The position numbers and the translations under genes are program-made. The notes beneath the pieces were generated by a model. That model was not told the DNA's origin and searched no databases. It saw nothing but the letters and a program-made list of their open reading frames with translations. 64,000 bases of DNA from Streptomyces sp. NBC_01669 (lineage in GTDB: Bacteria; Actinomycetota; Actinomycetes; Streptomycetales; Streptomycetaceae): the NCBI RefSeq assembly GCF_026339735.1, contig NZ_JAPEQG010000001.1:496001-560000 (forward strand), read 5' to 3'. This document shows positions 56,014 to 64,000 of this stretch, piece by piece; within the stretch, counting starts at the first letter, position 1; each line of letters begins with the position of its first letter.

Positions 56014-56975
56014 CGGGCACCCCCCGCAAGGACGACGATCCGGCCGGTGCTCGTGCCGTCGGCGACACGCTGAACGGCGGCCGCCGCCCCGTCGAGTGCG
56101 ACACGCTCGCTGATCAGTGGCTTGATGACGCCCTGTGCCGCGAGCGCGGTGAGCTCCTCGTGGCAGGCGCGCACCGCGGCCGGGTCCTTGGTGTTGTACA
56201 GACCCCAGTGGAGTCCGACGATCGAGTAGTTCTTGACGAGGGCGTGGTTGAGCGCAGGGGTGGGAATGACACCGCTCGCGAATCCGACGACGATCACCCG
56301 TCCCTCGAAGGCGATGCACTTGACGGACTTGACGTACGCGTCGCCGCCGACCGGGTCGTAGACGACATCCGCCCCGCGTCCGTCGGTGAACTCCTTGACC
56401 GCTGCGACAATGTCCTCGCTGCGCCGGTCGATGACCAGGTCGCAGCCGACCTCATGGGCGGTCTTGGCCTTCTCGGGGCCGCCGACAACACCGATGACCT
56501 TGGCCCCGACAGCCTTGCCGAGCTGGACGGCCGCGCTGCCGACTCCGCCCGCCGCAGCGTGCACGAGAAGAGTCTCGCCAGCCTGGAGGTGCGCCCTGCG
56601 GTGCAGTCCGAACCAGCCCGTCTGATAGCCGATGTGCAGGGCGGCCGCCTCGGCGTCGTCCAGGGCGTCCGGGGCCGGCAGGAGCGCCGCCTCGTCCGCG
56701 ACGACGTACTCGGCGAAGCCGCCGTTCGGCAGGGCGGGAGTGGCGAGCACCCGGCGCCCGTCCGGCGTCTCACCGCAGATCTCCACGCCCGGGGTGAACG
56801 GCAGCGGCGGCCGTACCTGGTACTGGCCGCGGCAGAGCAGCGCGTCGGGGAAATTGATGTTCGCCGCGAGCACCTTGAGGAGCACCTGCCCGTCGCCTGG
56901 CGTGGGCCGGTCCGTCTCTTCGAGCCGCATCACCTCGTTCGGCTCGCCGTTCCGGTGCACTCGCCATGCCTGCAT
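56010..56975 (-). CDS. NADPH:quinone oxidoreductase family protein
   Basis: A 321-residue zinc-free medium-chain dehydrogenase/reductase. GroES-like domain: ANINFPDALLCRGQYQVRPPLPFTPGVEICG. Rossmann domain: LLVHAAAGGVGSAAVQLGKAVGAKVIGVV. No zinc-binding Cys set is present, which marks the quinone oxidoreductase (QOR) or enoyl reductase type. It is the first gene of the operon with the two acyl-CoA dehydrogenases, so a role in acyl-CoA or ketone metabolism is likely. The ATG at 56975 matches the family start MQAWRV. Confidence 0.92.
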   Translation of the reverse strand: MQAWRVHRNGEPNEVMRLEETDRPTPGDGQVLLKVLAANINFPDALLCRGQYQVRPPLPFTPGVEICGETPDGRRVLATPALPNGGFAEYVVADEAALLPAPDALDDAEAAALHIGYQTGWFGLHRRAHLQAGETLLVHAAAGGVGSAAVQLGKAVGAKVIGVVGGPEKAKTAHEVGCDLVIDRRSEDIVAAVKEFTDGRGADVVYDPVGGDAYVKSVKCIAFEGRVIVVGFASGVIPTPALNHALVKNYSIVGLHWGLYNTKDPAAVRACHEELTALAAQGVIKPLISERVALDGAAAAVQRVADGTSTGRIVVLAGGAR

Positions 56976-57024
56976 GAGGGGCCTCCACAACACTGTCGGC
57001 ATTTCCACTGCTCCGGGGCATACT

Positions 57025-57036
57025 AAGCGGTCGCTT
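57025..57036. promoter_or_regulatory. TetR-type palindrome upstream of the QOR-FadE operon
   Basis: AAGCG-GT-CGCTT, in the context ACTAAGCGGTCGCTTGCC, is a perfect inverted repeat 50 bp upstream of the operon start. TetR-family regulators of acyl-CoA metabolism in actinobacteria bind boxes of this kind. No TetR gene is in the window. Confidence 0.6.
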
Positions 57037-57090
57037 GCCTCTCTGGGAACAACCTGTCCCGGACCGTTTCGACCGGACCGGGACATGACT

Positions 57091-57134
57091 GCGCGCCCGG
57101 CATGCCCCAGGTGCTACGGGGATGCCGGGCGCGC
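57091..57134. terminator. Long GC hairpin after the GH84 gene
   Basis: GCGCGCCCGGCATGCCCC (57091-57108) pairs with GGGGATGCCGGGCGCGC (57118-57134), with one bulged base and a 9-base loop. It lies 65 bp after the minus-strand GH84 stop and before the next promoter. Confidence 0.75.
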
Positions 57135-57198
57135 GGTGGGCCGGAGCAGGGCCGGCCGGGGTCATGGGCCTCCGAGACGGCCCCTCCTGGTTACCGCT

Positions 57199-59874
57199 TC
57201 AGCCGACCACGAGCTCGGCGATCTGCGGTGCAGCGGACCCGGCCCGCCAGGCGAGACGTACCGCATCGGCCGTCCGGCCGGTCGCATTCACCCTGGTGTA
57301 GGGGCCGTCGAGCGCGCCGACGGTCCTCCAGATCCCGTCGGTCCCCCGGAGCTGGATGTCGGCGAGGGCGTCCGACCCGGCCGGCTGCAGGACGGTGACG
57401 GACCCGACGGAGCGCGCCGAGCCGAGCCCCAGCTCCAGCGCCTCACCGGCCTCGGGCGCGCGCGCCGCCCGGTAGACGGTGCCGAGGTCGCCGTCGGCCG
57501 CCGAACGCAGGGTGGATCCGGCGGCGGCGGGCGGCCCGCCGGCCACCGCACCGTCCTCCGTCTCGATGGCGAACTCGCGTACGACGAGCCAGTTCGTCTG
57601 GCCCGCGGTTGCCCGCGCCCGCACATAGCGGACCTTCGTCCCGGCGGGGGCGGTCGCGGTGACGTCCGGCTTTCCGGAGAAGGCGGTGAGCTGCTGCCAG
57701 GTCTGCCCGTCGGCGGAGTACTCCAGCACCCCGTCGTGGAGGTAGTCGCCGGTGCTTCCCGGCTTGGCCATGGCCAGGGTGATGCCACCGATCTCCCTTA
57801 CGCGGCCCAGGTCGACGGTGACCTGATCGCCGGCGGCAGGCGCACCGTCGCTCCAGAAGTACGTCAAGTCGTCACCGTCGAGCATCCGGGCGACGGTGTT
57901 GGTCTGGTACGTACCAAGGCTGGTCGATGCCGTGGGCCTGCCGCTCACACCGATGATCCGGTCGTGCTCGGCGGTGGCCTTGTCGATGAATCCGTCCAGC
58001 ACCCCGTTGCCGACGATGACCGGCACCTTGCGGCCGTCAAGTCCCATGTAGGTGAAGGACTTCGCCTCGGCCACCAGCGCGGGCAGCTGCTGGCGGAGCT
58101 CCCACGCCTGCGCACCCTTTCCGGCGCGGGCCGCCTCGACCATGCGCAGTGCCGTCCGGGTGGCGGTCGCCCAGGACTCGGTGGCGTCCAGCCAGGGGCC
58201 CGAGTCGTCGATGAAGCCGCGGTCCGGGAGGCTGCTGCGCAGGCGGTCCGGGGCGTTGCCCAGGTCGCGGAGCACGGACGTGAGCCGGTCCGCGTCGCCG
58301 GACTGCCAGTAGCGGGCGAACTCGCCCGCCAGGTCGGGTGCCTCCTGCTTGTTCAGGGCCGAGCTGTAGTTGATGTCGGCGAAGGCCTGCAGCGCCTTCT
58401 CGGTGCGGGCGTCGCCGCCCGCGTACTCCTTGAGCCCCCGCAGCCACGAGCCACGCTCGTTGTAGGCGGCGTCGTTCCAGGAGTAGTCCGCGACCGTGTA
58501 GAGCGAGAGCTTGGAGGCGTACGGCTGGATCATCGGGTTGGCGGTGATCCCGGCCAGTTCGCCCGGCAGCCCCTTCTCCCGGCCGTTGAACGGGCCGAGC
58601 AGCAGCCGGTTGGTGACATAGTCGTTGACCGGATAGTTGTCCCAGGTCAGGATCGGGTGGTTGAAGACCGTGCGGGCGGCCTTGGCCTGGGCGACGGTCA
58701 TCGTCGGTGCGATGACGCCGACGCCCGTCCACTCGACGAGGACATTGGGGTCGAGCTGCTCGGCGAGTGCCTTCTTATAGGCCGTGGCCGAGACGTTGTA
58801 GTACTCGGTGGGCACCATCTGAAGCGGCTGGGCACCCGGGTGCGTGGCGATGAACTCCTTGTTCACCTTGTTCAGGAGATACGCCTGCGCAGCGCCCGCC
58901 GCACCGCCGCCGGTCCCCCATTTCGCCTTGTCCGCCGCACAGTTCCAGTCGGTGTAGCTGATGTCGTCGAGCGGGACCGCGAAGGTGCGAACGCCGATGT
59001 CCCAGATCGCCTGGAACTTGTCGACGAGCGCCTTCGCGTCGGCGTCGGAGCTGTAGCAGACGGAGAGTCCGGGCGAGAGGGCGTAGGTGAACTCGACGTG
59101 CCGCTGCACGGCCCGGTCGGTGAGTTCCTTGATCTGCGCCAACTGCTCCGCGGGGTACTGGTCGCGCCACTTCTCGCGGAGGTACGCGTCGTCCTTCGGC
59201 GAGTACACATAGATGTTCATCTTGTGCTCGCCGTAGTAGTCGAGCTGGTCCAGGCGGGCCTCGTGCGACCACGGGGTGCCGTAGAAGCCCTCGATGACGC
59301 CGCGCAGCGCGGTGCCCGGCCAGTCGCGTACCACAAGCCCGTCGACCTCGGCGCCGGGGTGGCTCTGCCGCGGCAGGATCTGACGGAGGGTCTGGGCGGC
59401 GTAGTACGTGCCGGTGGTGTCCTTGCCCGCGAGGACGATGCGGTCGGCGCCGACGCCGAGGACGTACCCGTCGGCAGGCAACGCGTCGGGGCCCTCGATG
59501 TGCTGGTCCGCGAGGGCGGCGGAGACACCGACGTGGACGGTGAGTCCGCTCCTGCCGGGTCTGTCGCTCCGTACGATCCGCTGCGCACCGGCGCGACGCA
59601 GCGCGGCTTCGACAACCTTCACGGAGGGCTCGTCGGAGGTGTCGCCCGTCACCAGGGTGACGGTGGGGCTGATCGTGACCCGGTCGGACCGGGTCCTGAC
59701 CGACTGCGGGGTCGGGGTGATGGCCGGAGTGCTCTGGCCGGTCACGGCGTTCCCCGGGGCGTCCGGACGGCCGCTGTCGGCGGCCTGGGCGGCCGGCGCG
59801 GCGGTGAGCAGGCCGCCGACGAGCAGACTCGCGGCCGCGCCGAGCGCGGCGAGACGGGGTGGGCGAGGCGTCAC
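57199..59874 (-). CDS. Secreted GH84 beta-N-acetylglucosaminidase
   Basis: An 891-residue secreted hexosaminidase of the hyaluronidase/O-GlcNAcase family. A Sec signal (about 1-32) is followed by a GH20b-like N-domain (about 45-180). The GH84 barrel has GVIEGFYGTPWSH at about 192-204 and the catalytic Asp pair in VPLDDISY (Asp303, Asp304). A helical domain follows, then two F5/8-type (discoidin) sugar-binding modules in the last 270 residues (TVDLGRVREIGGITLAM; ELGLGSARSVGSVTVLQ). It frees N-acetylglucosamine from glycans outside the cell. The GTG at 59874 follows GGAGGA; an earlier GTG at 59892 is less likely. Two DasR-like boxes upstream fit a GlcNAc-responsive gene. Confidence 0.93.
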   Translation of the reverse strand: MTPRPPRLAALGAAASLLVGGLLTAAPAAQAADSGRPDAPGNAVTGQSTPAITPTPQSVRTRSDRVTISPTVTLVTGDTSDEPSVKVVEAALRRAGAQRIVRSDRPGRSGLTVHVGVSAALADQHIEGPDALPADGYVLGVGADRIVLAGKDTTGTYYAAQTLRQILPRQSHPGAEVDGLVVRDWPGTALRGVIEGFYGTPWSHEARLDQLDYYGEHKMNIYVYSPKDDAYLREKWRDQYPAEQLAQIKELTDRAVQRHVEFTYALSPGLSVCYSSDADAKALVDKFQAIWDIGVRTFAVPLDDISYTDWNCAADKAKWGTGGGAAGAAQAYLLNKVNKEFIATHPGAQPLQMVPTEYYNVSATAYKKALAEQLDPNVLVEWTGVGVIAPTMTVAQAKAARTVFNHPILTWDNYPVNDYVTNRLLLGPFNGREKGLPGELAGITANPMIQPYASKLSLYTVADYSWNDAAYNERGSWLRGLKEYAGGDARTEKALQAFADINYSSALNKQEAPDLAGEFARYWQSGDADRLTSVLRDLGNAPDRLRSSLPDRGFIDDSGPWLDATESWATATRTALRMVEAARAGKGAQAWELRQQLPALVAEAKSFTYMGLDGRKVPVIVGNGVLDGFIDKATAEHDRIIGVSGRPTASTSLGTYQTNTVARMLDGDDLTYFWSDGAPAAGDQVTVDLGRVREIGGITLAMAKPGSTGDYLHDGVLEYSADGQTWQQLTAFSGKPDVTATAPAGTKVRYVRARATAGQTNWLVVREFAIETEDGAVAGGPPAAAGSTLRSAADGDLGTVYRAARAPEAGEALELGLGSARSVGSVTVLQPAGSDALADIQLRGTDGIWRTVGALDGPYTRVNATGRTADAVRLAWRAGSAAPQIAELVVG

Positions 59875-59954
59875 ATGTCCTCCATGGGTCACTCAAGTCA
59901 CCAGAGTCGCGCAACACAACGAGACCGAATTCAACATCATGGCGCCAACATGTC

Positions 59955-59987
59955 AATGGTCTGGACAACATCAACGTCTGGACCTGC
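59955..59987. promoter_or_regulatory. Two DasR-like (dre) boxes upstream of the GH84 gene
   Basis: AATGGTCTGGACAACA (59955-59970) and CAACGTCTGGACCTGC (59972-59987) both resemble the dre consensus ACTGGTCTAGACCAGT and share the core GTCTGGAC, 17 bp apart. They lie 81-113 bp upstream of the GH84 start. DasR is the GlcNAc-responsive GntR repressor of Streptomyces chitin and amino sugar genes. Confidence 0.65.
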
Positions 59988-60019
59988 TGTTTTGTCTTTG
60001 CGAGGGGGTATCAATAGGC

Positions 60020-60610
60020 ATGCCGGAGCACTGGTACACCCCGGGACTGGCCGCCCCGCCACCGTCCGGCGCGAGTGCGCTGCCGCCGGGCACATACGAC
60101 TCCACGGTGGTCCTGGTGACCGGTGGCGGCTCGGGGCCCGGGAAGGCGATAGCGGCGGAGTTCGCCCGTCTCGGCGCGGATCTGATGATCGCGGGCCGCG
60201 GCCCGCGGGCCGGAGCGACTGCCGGCCTCGCGGGAGAAGTTGGCGGCGCTCGGGGCGGGCACGGTGACGGCCACCCTCGGCGACATCCGGGAGCCGAAAC
60301 GGATCGCGGAGGGCTTCGACGCGGCAGAGGCTGCGCCGGGACTCCCGGACCCCACTCGCGCACCTGGCCCATGCCAAAAGCACGGCCGGTACGTCCTCGC
60401 CTCCACCGTCGCATCGGCGCACCGGGGCCACCAGTGGGCCGACCGCATCACCGGCCTCGCCCTACGCCCGATTCATCACCGGTCACTCGCTCGTGGTGGA
60501 GGGGCGAACCGGCAGCGGCGGTCTCTCGTCGCGCCGCCGGTGGTGCCGGTACGCGAGCAGCCGGGTCGCGGTGCCTTCACCCTCCCTCCGCCTGAAGGGA
60601 GTCAGGAGGT
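60020..60610 (+). pseudogene. SDR oxidoreductase (2,4-dienoyl-CoA reductase-like), decayed
   Basis: From the ATG at 60020 the plus strand encodes a proper SDR start (PPGTYDSTVVLVTGGGSG, AIAAEFARLGADLMIAGRG). Near 60230 the frame shifts and continues as AALGAGTVTATLGDIREPKRIAEGFDAAEAAPGLPD. The catalytic middle (NNA, Ser, YxxxK) is missing. After about 60440 another frame gives the family C-terminus (SPYARFITGHSLVVEG), and a further shift gives QRRSLVAPPVVPVREQPGRGAFT. A deletion of about 400 bp and at least two frameshifts make it non-functional. The dre boxes lie in its upstream region too. Confidence 0.75.
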
Positions 60611-60783
60611 GCCCGGCGGATCAGGGTCGGACAGGGCGCAGAGCAGCCCTGTCCGCCGTCAAGGCGAGCAGCTCGGCGACGTTCTCTGCGGCTCCACGGC
60701 CACGAAGCCCTCACATCGGCAGGTCCCGCACCGGCCTCCGGCAACGGTGGCCGAGAATCGCCCGGTCGTTATGGCCGCGCGGC

Positions 60784-61212
60784 TCAGGACGCGCGCCAGC
60801 CGCTCCAACGCAGCACCGAGACTTCGACCATCGGTCCTTCGGGAGGGTGGTCGGCGTACTGCCGGTATTTCGCCGTGAGCAGGCCGACCCGGCGGGCGGC
60901 CTCGGGGAAGCGGTCCGGTGGGGGGAGCACGCGGGCCTCACCGTCGGCCCGCACCCACCACAGTCGTTCCCAGTCCTCCTCGTAGTGGTCGGTGAGCAGA
61001 CAGACCGTCGGATTGGCGGCGATGTTGGCCAGACGTTTCAGCCGCGTCGTCCGTTTCGGTTTGTGGTCCACGGCCAGCATCACCGTGTCGCCGTCCAGGG
61101 CGAACACCACCGGCACCAGGTGCGGGCGGCTGTCGGTGCCGGTCGTCGCGAGGTGGGCGATGCGCGCCGCGGCGAACCGCTCACGTGCCTCAGCGCTCGT
61201 CAGAGTGGGCAT
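60784..61212 (-). CDS. PPOX-class F420-dependent oxidoreductase
   Basis: A 142-residue split-barrel protein of the pyridoxamine-oxidase-like superfamily (TIGR03668-type). Marks are ARIAHLATTGTDSRPHLVPVVFALDGDTVMLAVD, the NPTVCLLTDHYEEDWERLWWVRADGEARVL stretch, and LLTAKYRQYADHPP. Such proteins use F420H2 or a flavin to reduce small substrates. It ends 20 bp after the LLM-type gene, on the same strand, so the two are probably cotranscribed and may share the F420 pool. Confidence 0.88.
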   Translation of the reverse strand: MPTLTSAEARERFAAARIAHLATTGTDSRPHLVPVVFALDGDTVMLAVDHKPKRTTRLKRLANIAANPTVCLLTDHYEEDWERLWWVRADGEARVLPPPDRFPEAARRVGLLTAKYRQYADHPPEGPMVEVSVLRWSGWRAS

Positions 61213-61232
61213 CGCGCTCCTCCCCCGGCATC

Positions 61233-62057
61233 TCAGCGGTACCGGGCAGCCACTTCGGCCAGCCGGTCGAGGTACTCCAGCGTCTCCCGTTCGGGCATCG
61301 TCGGCACGTAGAACAGCAGCCGTTCGACGCCCAGACGGCCGTAGCCCTCGATCTGCTCGGGCTCGTCGGGAGCCGCGTACACCGTCACCGGCACCTCTCG
61401 TTCGGCACGTGCGCGCAGTCGCTCGATCTGTGGACCGAGCTCCTGCGGCGACACACTGTTGGCCAGCCACGCGTCCCCGAGCTGCGCCACCCGCGGGAAC
61501 GCGCCCTCGCCGCCGCCGACGTAGATCGGCGGATGGGGACGCTGCACGGGTTTGGGCCACGCGAAGACCGGATCGAAGTTCACGAACTCGCCATGGAACT
61601 CGGCCTTCTCCGCCGTCCACAGCTCTCGCATGGCGCGCAGCCGCTCGTCGGTCAGCCGACCACGGGTCGAGGGGTCCGTGCCGTGGTTCCTCATCTCCTC
61701 ACGGTTCCAGCCGACACCGATACCGAAGATCACCCGGCCGCCGGACACCAGATCGAGCGAAGCTACTTCCTTCGCGGTGATGATCGGGTCTCGCTGCGGA
61801 ATCAGCGCGATGCCGGTGCCCAGCAGCAGCCGCTCGGTCACCACTCCGATCGCGGTCAGGGCCACGAAGGGGTCAAGGGTTCGGTAGTAGATCTCCGGCA
61901 GCTCACCACCGCCCGGGTAGGGCGTCTGGCGGTCGGCCGGGATATGGGAGTGCTCGGCGATGAACAACGAGTCGAAAGCACGTTCCTCGAGGGCGGTTCC
62001 GAGCGAGGTCGGGCTGATCCCCTGGTCGGTGATGAACGTTGAGACTCCGAATTTCAC
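61233..62057 (-). CDS. LLM class F420-dependent oxidoreductase
   Basis: A 274-residue luciferase-like (LLM) protein with a TIM barrel: FGVSTFITDQGISPTSLGTALEERAFDSLFIAEHSHIP, GTGIALIPQRDPIITAKEVASLDLVSGGRVIFGIGVGW, and PKPVQRPHPPIYVGGGEG. The length and the LGTG and GVGWN motifs fit F420-dependent rather than FMN-dependent members. The substrate is unknown. The GTG at 62057 has GACGGAG upstream; the frame is open for 174 more codons, which lack homology. It is first in a two-gene unit with the PPOX gene. Confidence 0.9.
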   Translation of the reverse strand: MKFGVSTFITDQGISPTSLGTALEERAFDSLFIAEHSHIPADRQTPYPGGGELPEIYYRTLDPFVALTAIGVVTERLLLGTGIALIPQRDPIITAKEVASLDLVSGGRVIFGIGVGWNREEMRNHGTDPSTRGRLTDERLRAMRELWTAEKAEFHGEFVNFDPVFAWPKPVQRPHPPIYVGGGEGAFPRVAQLGDAWLANSVSPQELGPQIERLRARAEREVPVTVYAAPDEPEQIEGYGRLGVERLLFYVPTMPERETLEYLDRLAEVAARYR

Positions 62058-62706
62058 GGCGGCTCCGTCGAGGCTTGAGTACAGGAAGGGACGGGTGGCA
62101 CAGATGTGTTGACTACCCGCCCCGGGCGATCCCGCTCCCATGACCACCCGGGAGAACCATCGCGGAGCACGATTCGGGCTTCGCAGTCCGCAAGAAAGCG
62201 TCACGGGGCGTCCGGACGCGTCTCGCAGGCCCCGCCTCTCCGGGACCCCCGGCGTGGCGCCTGCCGAGGGTCCCCGCGCGGGCGTCCGCGCGCATGTGTC
62301 CGCACGCACGGCAACGAGGTCGAGCGGATGATCAGGCGGCTCGAGATCTATCGCGCGGTCGCCACCTGTCACGCAAGGAGGGCCTGCGTCCTCCACGGCG
62401 CTGTCACGGTCGCGGAGTCCCGGTGACGACCTCGACACGTACGTGCGGTACGTCGGCGGCGAGTGCACTGAACGCCCCGGGGGCGGCGCCCGCGGGTGGC
62501 CGCGGCGACGGTCCGGCGGCGCCCGGTGCCGTGACACACGCCCACCGTTCACGCTCACCCGGCGATGCCCTGCACCCACCTTCGGGTCGAACGGTGTCGG
62601 TACGCGCCTCGCCGCGAGCGGCGAGCACCTCGGCGACCTCGCGCCGCCGCCGGACCAGGTGAGCGACAGCCACCTGTCGTCCCTTGCGTCACACCAAGAT
62701 CCGGAA
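62058..62706. other. 649-bp stretch without a clear gene
   Basis: It lies between the divergent LLM and persulfide dioxygenase genes. An 89-codon minus-strand frame (62404-62673) has a helical start (LVRRRREVAEVLAARGEAR) but no domain, no good ribosome binding site and Pro/Ala-rich remainder. I do not call it a gene. Confidence 0.35.
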
Positions 62707-62759
62707 ATACCCCCAGGGGTATAAGTGCTAATCTTGACGTGAGATACCCCCTGGGGTAA
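62707..62759. promoter_or_regulatory. Two CsoR/CstR-type boxes at the persulfide dioxygenase promoter
   Basis: ATACCCC-CA-GGGGTAT (62707-62722, perfect) and ATACCCC-CT-GGGGTAA (62744-62759, one mismatch) are inverted repeats of the form bound by CsoR-family sensors. A TTGACG hexamer (62734-62739), a possible -35 box, lies between them, and the second box covers the space towards -10. Binding would block transcription of the gene at 62782. CstR-type members of this family sense persulfide, CsoR members sense copper; the gene content favours persulfide. Confidence 0.75.
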
Positions 62760-62781
62760 ACCGTACGGAAGGAGTCATGCC

Positions 62782-64000
62782 GTGTTCTTCGTCGACCCCC
62801 TGGAGACCGCCGGCCTCGGCAACCGCAGTTATCTGGCGGGCGGCCGGCACTCCGCGCTCGTGGTGGACCCGCCGCGCGACATCGACCGGGTCATCGCCGC
62901 GGCAGCACGGCGCGGCGTGCGGATCGCCCTGGTCGTGGAGACACATCTGCACAACGACTACGTGACGGGCGGCCTGGACCTGGCGCGTGCCACCGGGGCC
63001 CAGTACCTGGTGCCCGCCGCCGCACCGGTCTCCTTCGACCGGGTGCCGGTCGCCGACGGGGACACCGCCCCGGTCGACGAGGGGCTGACGCTGCGCGCGA
63101 TGGCCACCCCCGGACACACCCCGCACCACACCTCGTACGTACTGGAGGAGGACGGTCGCGCGGTGGCCGCCTTCACCGGCGGTTCGCTGCTGATCGGCAG
63201 CGTGGGCCGGCCCGACCTGGTGGAGCCCCGGTTGACCGCATCGCTGGCCCGCGCCCAGCACGCCTCCGCGCATCGGCTCGCCGACGAGCTCGACGACGCC
63301 GTGCCCGTGCTGCCGACCCACGGCTTCGGCAGTTTCTGTTCCTCTGCGCAGGCCGACGGGAACACCACGACGATCGGCGCCGAGCGGGCCCGTAACGACG
63401 CGCTCGTCAAGGACGTGGACACATTCGTCGCCGAGCTGCTCGCCGGGCTGGACGACGTCCCTGCCTACTACGCGCACATGGGCCCGGCCAACGCCGCGGG
63501 TCCCCGTCCGCTCGATCTGACCCCGCCCGCCCCGGCCGACGCCGAGCAGATCGCGCGGCGGCTGGCCGCAGGTGAGTGGGTGGTGGATCTGCGCAGCCGG
63601 GTGGCGTTCGCCGAGGGGCATGTCGCCGGTTCGTTCAACTTCGAGGGCGAGGGGCAGCTCGCCACCTATCTCGCCTGGCTGATCCCGTGGGGCAGGCCCG
63701 TCACCCTGCTGGCGAGCAGCGCCGCCGACGTCGCGCACGCCCAGCGCGAGCTGGCCCGGGTGGGCATCGGCCGCCCGGTGGCCGCTGCGACCGGTGACCC
63801 GCGGTCCTGGGTCCGCACGGTGGAAGAGCTGCGCTCGTTCCGCAGGTCGGACTTCGTGGGCCTGGCCGCGGCACGCGAGCGCGGCGAGCAGCCGGTGGTT
63901 CTCGATGTCCGCAGGGACACCGAACGCCGCGCAGGTGCGATAGCCGGGTCGGTGCACATTCCGGTGCACGAACTGCCCAAGCGGCTGGACGAGGTGCCGG
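62782..64000 (+). CDS. Persulfide dioxygenase-rhodanese protein, cut by window end
   Basis: At least 406 residues, open at the right edge. The N-terminal metallo-beta-lactamase domain has the iron-binding motif ETHLHNDYVTGG and TPGHTPHHTSYV, as in ETHE1/CstB persulfide dioxygenases, plus GFGSFCSSAQ. It is followed by rhodanese domains: one near residues 255-335 (VVDLRSRVAFAEGHVAGSFN), without an obvious active Cys (TLLASSAADV), and a second starting near 370 (VVLDVRRDTERRAGAIAGSVHIP), cut off before its active site. It oxidises glutathione- or mycothiol-type persulfide to sulfite. The GTG at 62782 has AAGGAG upstream; an ATG at 62777 is in another frame. Confidence 0.92.
   Translation, partial: MFFVDPLETAGLGNRSYLAGGRHSALVVDPPRDIDRVIAAAARRGVRIALVVETHLHNDYVTGGLDLARATGAQYLVPAAAPVSFDRVPVADGDTAPVDEGLTLRAMATPGHTPHHTSYVLEEDGRAVAAFTGGSLLIGSVGRPDLVEPRLTASLARAQHASAHRLADELDDAVPVLPTHGFGSFCSSAQADGNTTTIGAERARNDALVKDVDTFVAELLAGLDDVPAYYAHMGPANAAGPRPLDLTPPAPADAEQIARRLAAGEWVVDLRSRVAFAEGHVAGSFNFEGEGQLATYLAWLIPWGRPVTLLASSAADVAHAQRELARVGIGRPVAAATGDPRSWVRTVEELRSFRRSDFVGLAAARERGEQPVVLDVRRDTERRAGAIAGSVHIPVHELPKRLDEVP

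Noticed and set aside
56632..60267. A 1211-codon plus-strand frame across the GH84 gene
   Set aside because: Shadow of the GH84 and quinone oxidoreductase genes; its translation has no recognisable domain.
62404..62673. An 89-codon minus-strand frame upstream of the persulfide dioxygenase
   Set aside because: No domain, weak start, Pro/Ala-rich second half; expected by chance at this GC content.

Overview
The window looks like a piece of a Streptomyces (or close actinobacterial) chromosome. Codon third positions are almost always G or C, GTG starts are common, and ribosome binding sites are GGAGG-like. Typical Streptomyces modules are present: a conservon (cvnA-B-C-D plus two P450s), DasR-like sites in front of a secreted N-acetylglucosaminidase, an rbs operon with an RbsC-RbsB fusion, and F420-type oxidoreductases. 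Several decayed genes and an IS1182-type element suggest a plastic, possibly arm-proximal region; this is inference.

Layout. 0-4.4 kb: a TrmB/LuxR-like regulator, two tandem palindromes and a secreted M4 (thermolysin-type) protease. 4.4-6.7 kb: a MarR regulator on an apparently leaderless promoter and a 14-TM MFS exporter. 6.7-9.6 kb (minus): a self-contained P450 system, ferredoxin - ferredoxin reductase - P450. 10.3-12.5 kb: a lone transketolase. 12.7-21.6 kb (minus): an eight-gene unit, dnaK-grpE-dnaJ-cbpM-like-clpB-trxC-UBP zinc finger-cNMP/thioredoxin-reductase-like flavoprotein, facing a divergent PucR-type regulator (21.8-23.6 kb). 24-32.4 kb: SUMF1-like protein, Ser/Thr kinase, DUF2871 membrane protein, orphan gltD preceded by a 46-bp tandem duplication, DEAD-box helicase, PadR regulator and a divergent NTF2-like protein.

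32.4-35.1 kb is a decay zone: a possible DUF2267 remnant, a complete IS1182-family element with 21-bp terminal repeats and a 7-bp target duplication, and a twice-frameshifted SAM methyltransferase whose last codons are split by the IS. 35.8-42.3 kb is the conservon: membrane sensor-like ATPase, a double roadblock protein, DUF742, GTPase, a CYP157-like P450 without the ExxR motif, a CYP154-like P450 and an enoyl-CoA hydratase. A cysteine-desulfurase-like protein and a truncated second hydratase follow. 44.4-50.4 kb (minus) is rbsR-rbsA-rbsCB-rbsK-rbsD with a doubled RbsR-type operator.

50.4-64 kb: a structured element, a trypsin-like remnant, a DUF779 protein, a small membrane protein, a Tat-exported phosphodiesterase, an operon of a quinone oxidoreductase and two acyl-CoA dehydrogenases behind a TetR-type palindrome, a secreted GH84 hexosaminidase behind two DasR-like boxes, an SDR pseudogene, two F420-type oxidoreductases, and at the right edge a persulfide-dioxygenase/rhodanese gene (cut by the window end) behind two CsoR/CstR-type boxes. 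No rRNA, tRNA or CRISPR array was recognised. The strongest candidates for follow-up are the chaperone-redox operon with its Cys-less reductase, and the conservon with a fused double CvnB and an ExxR-less P450.
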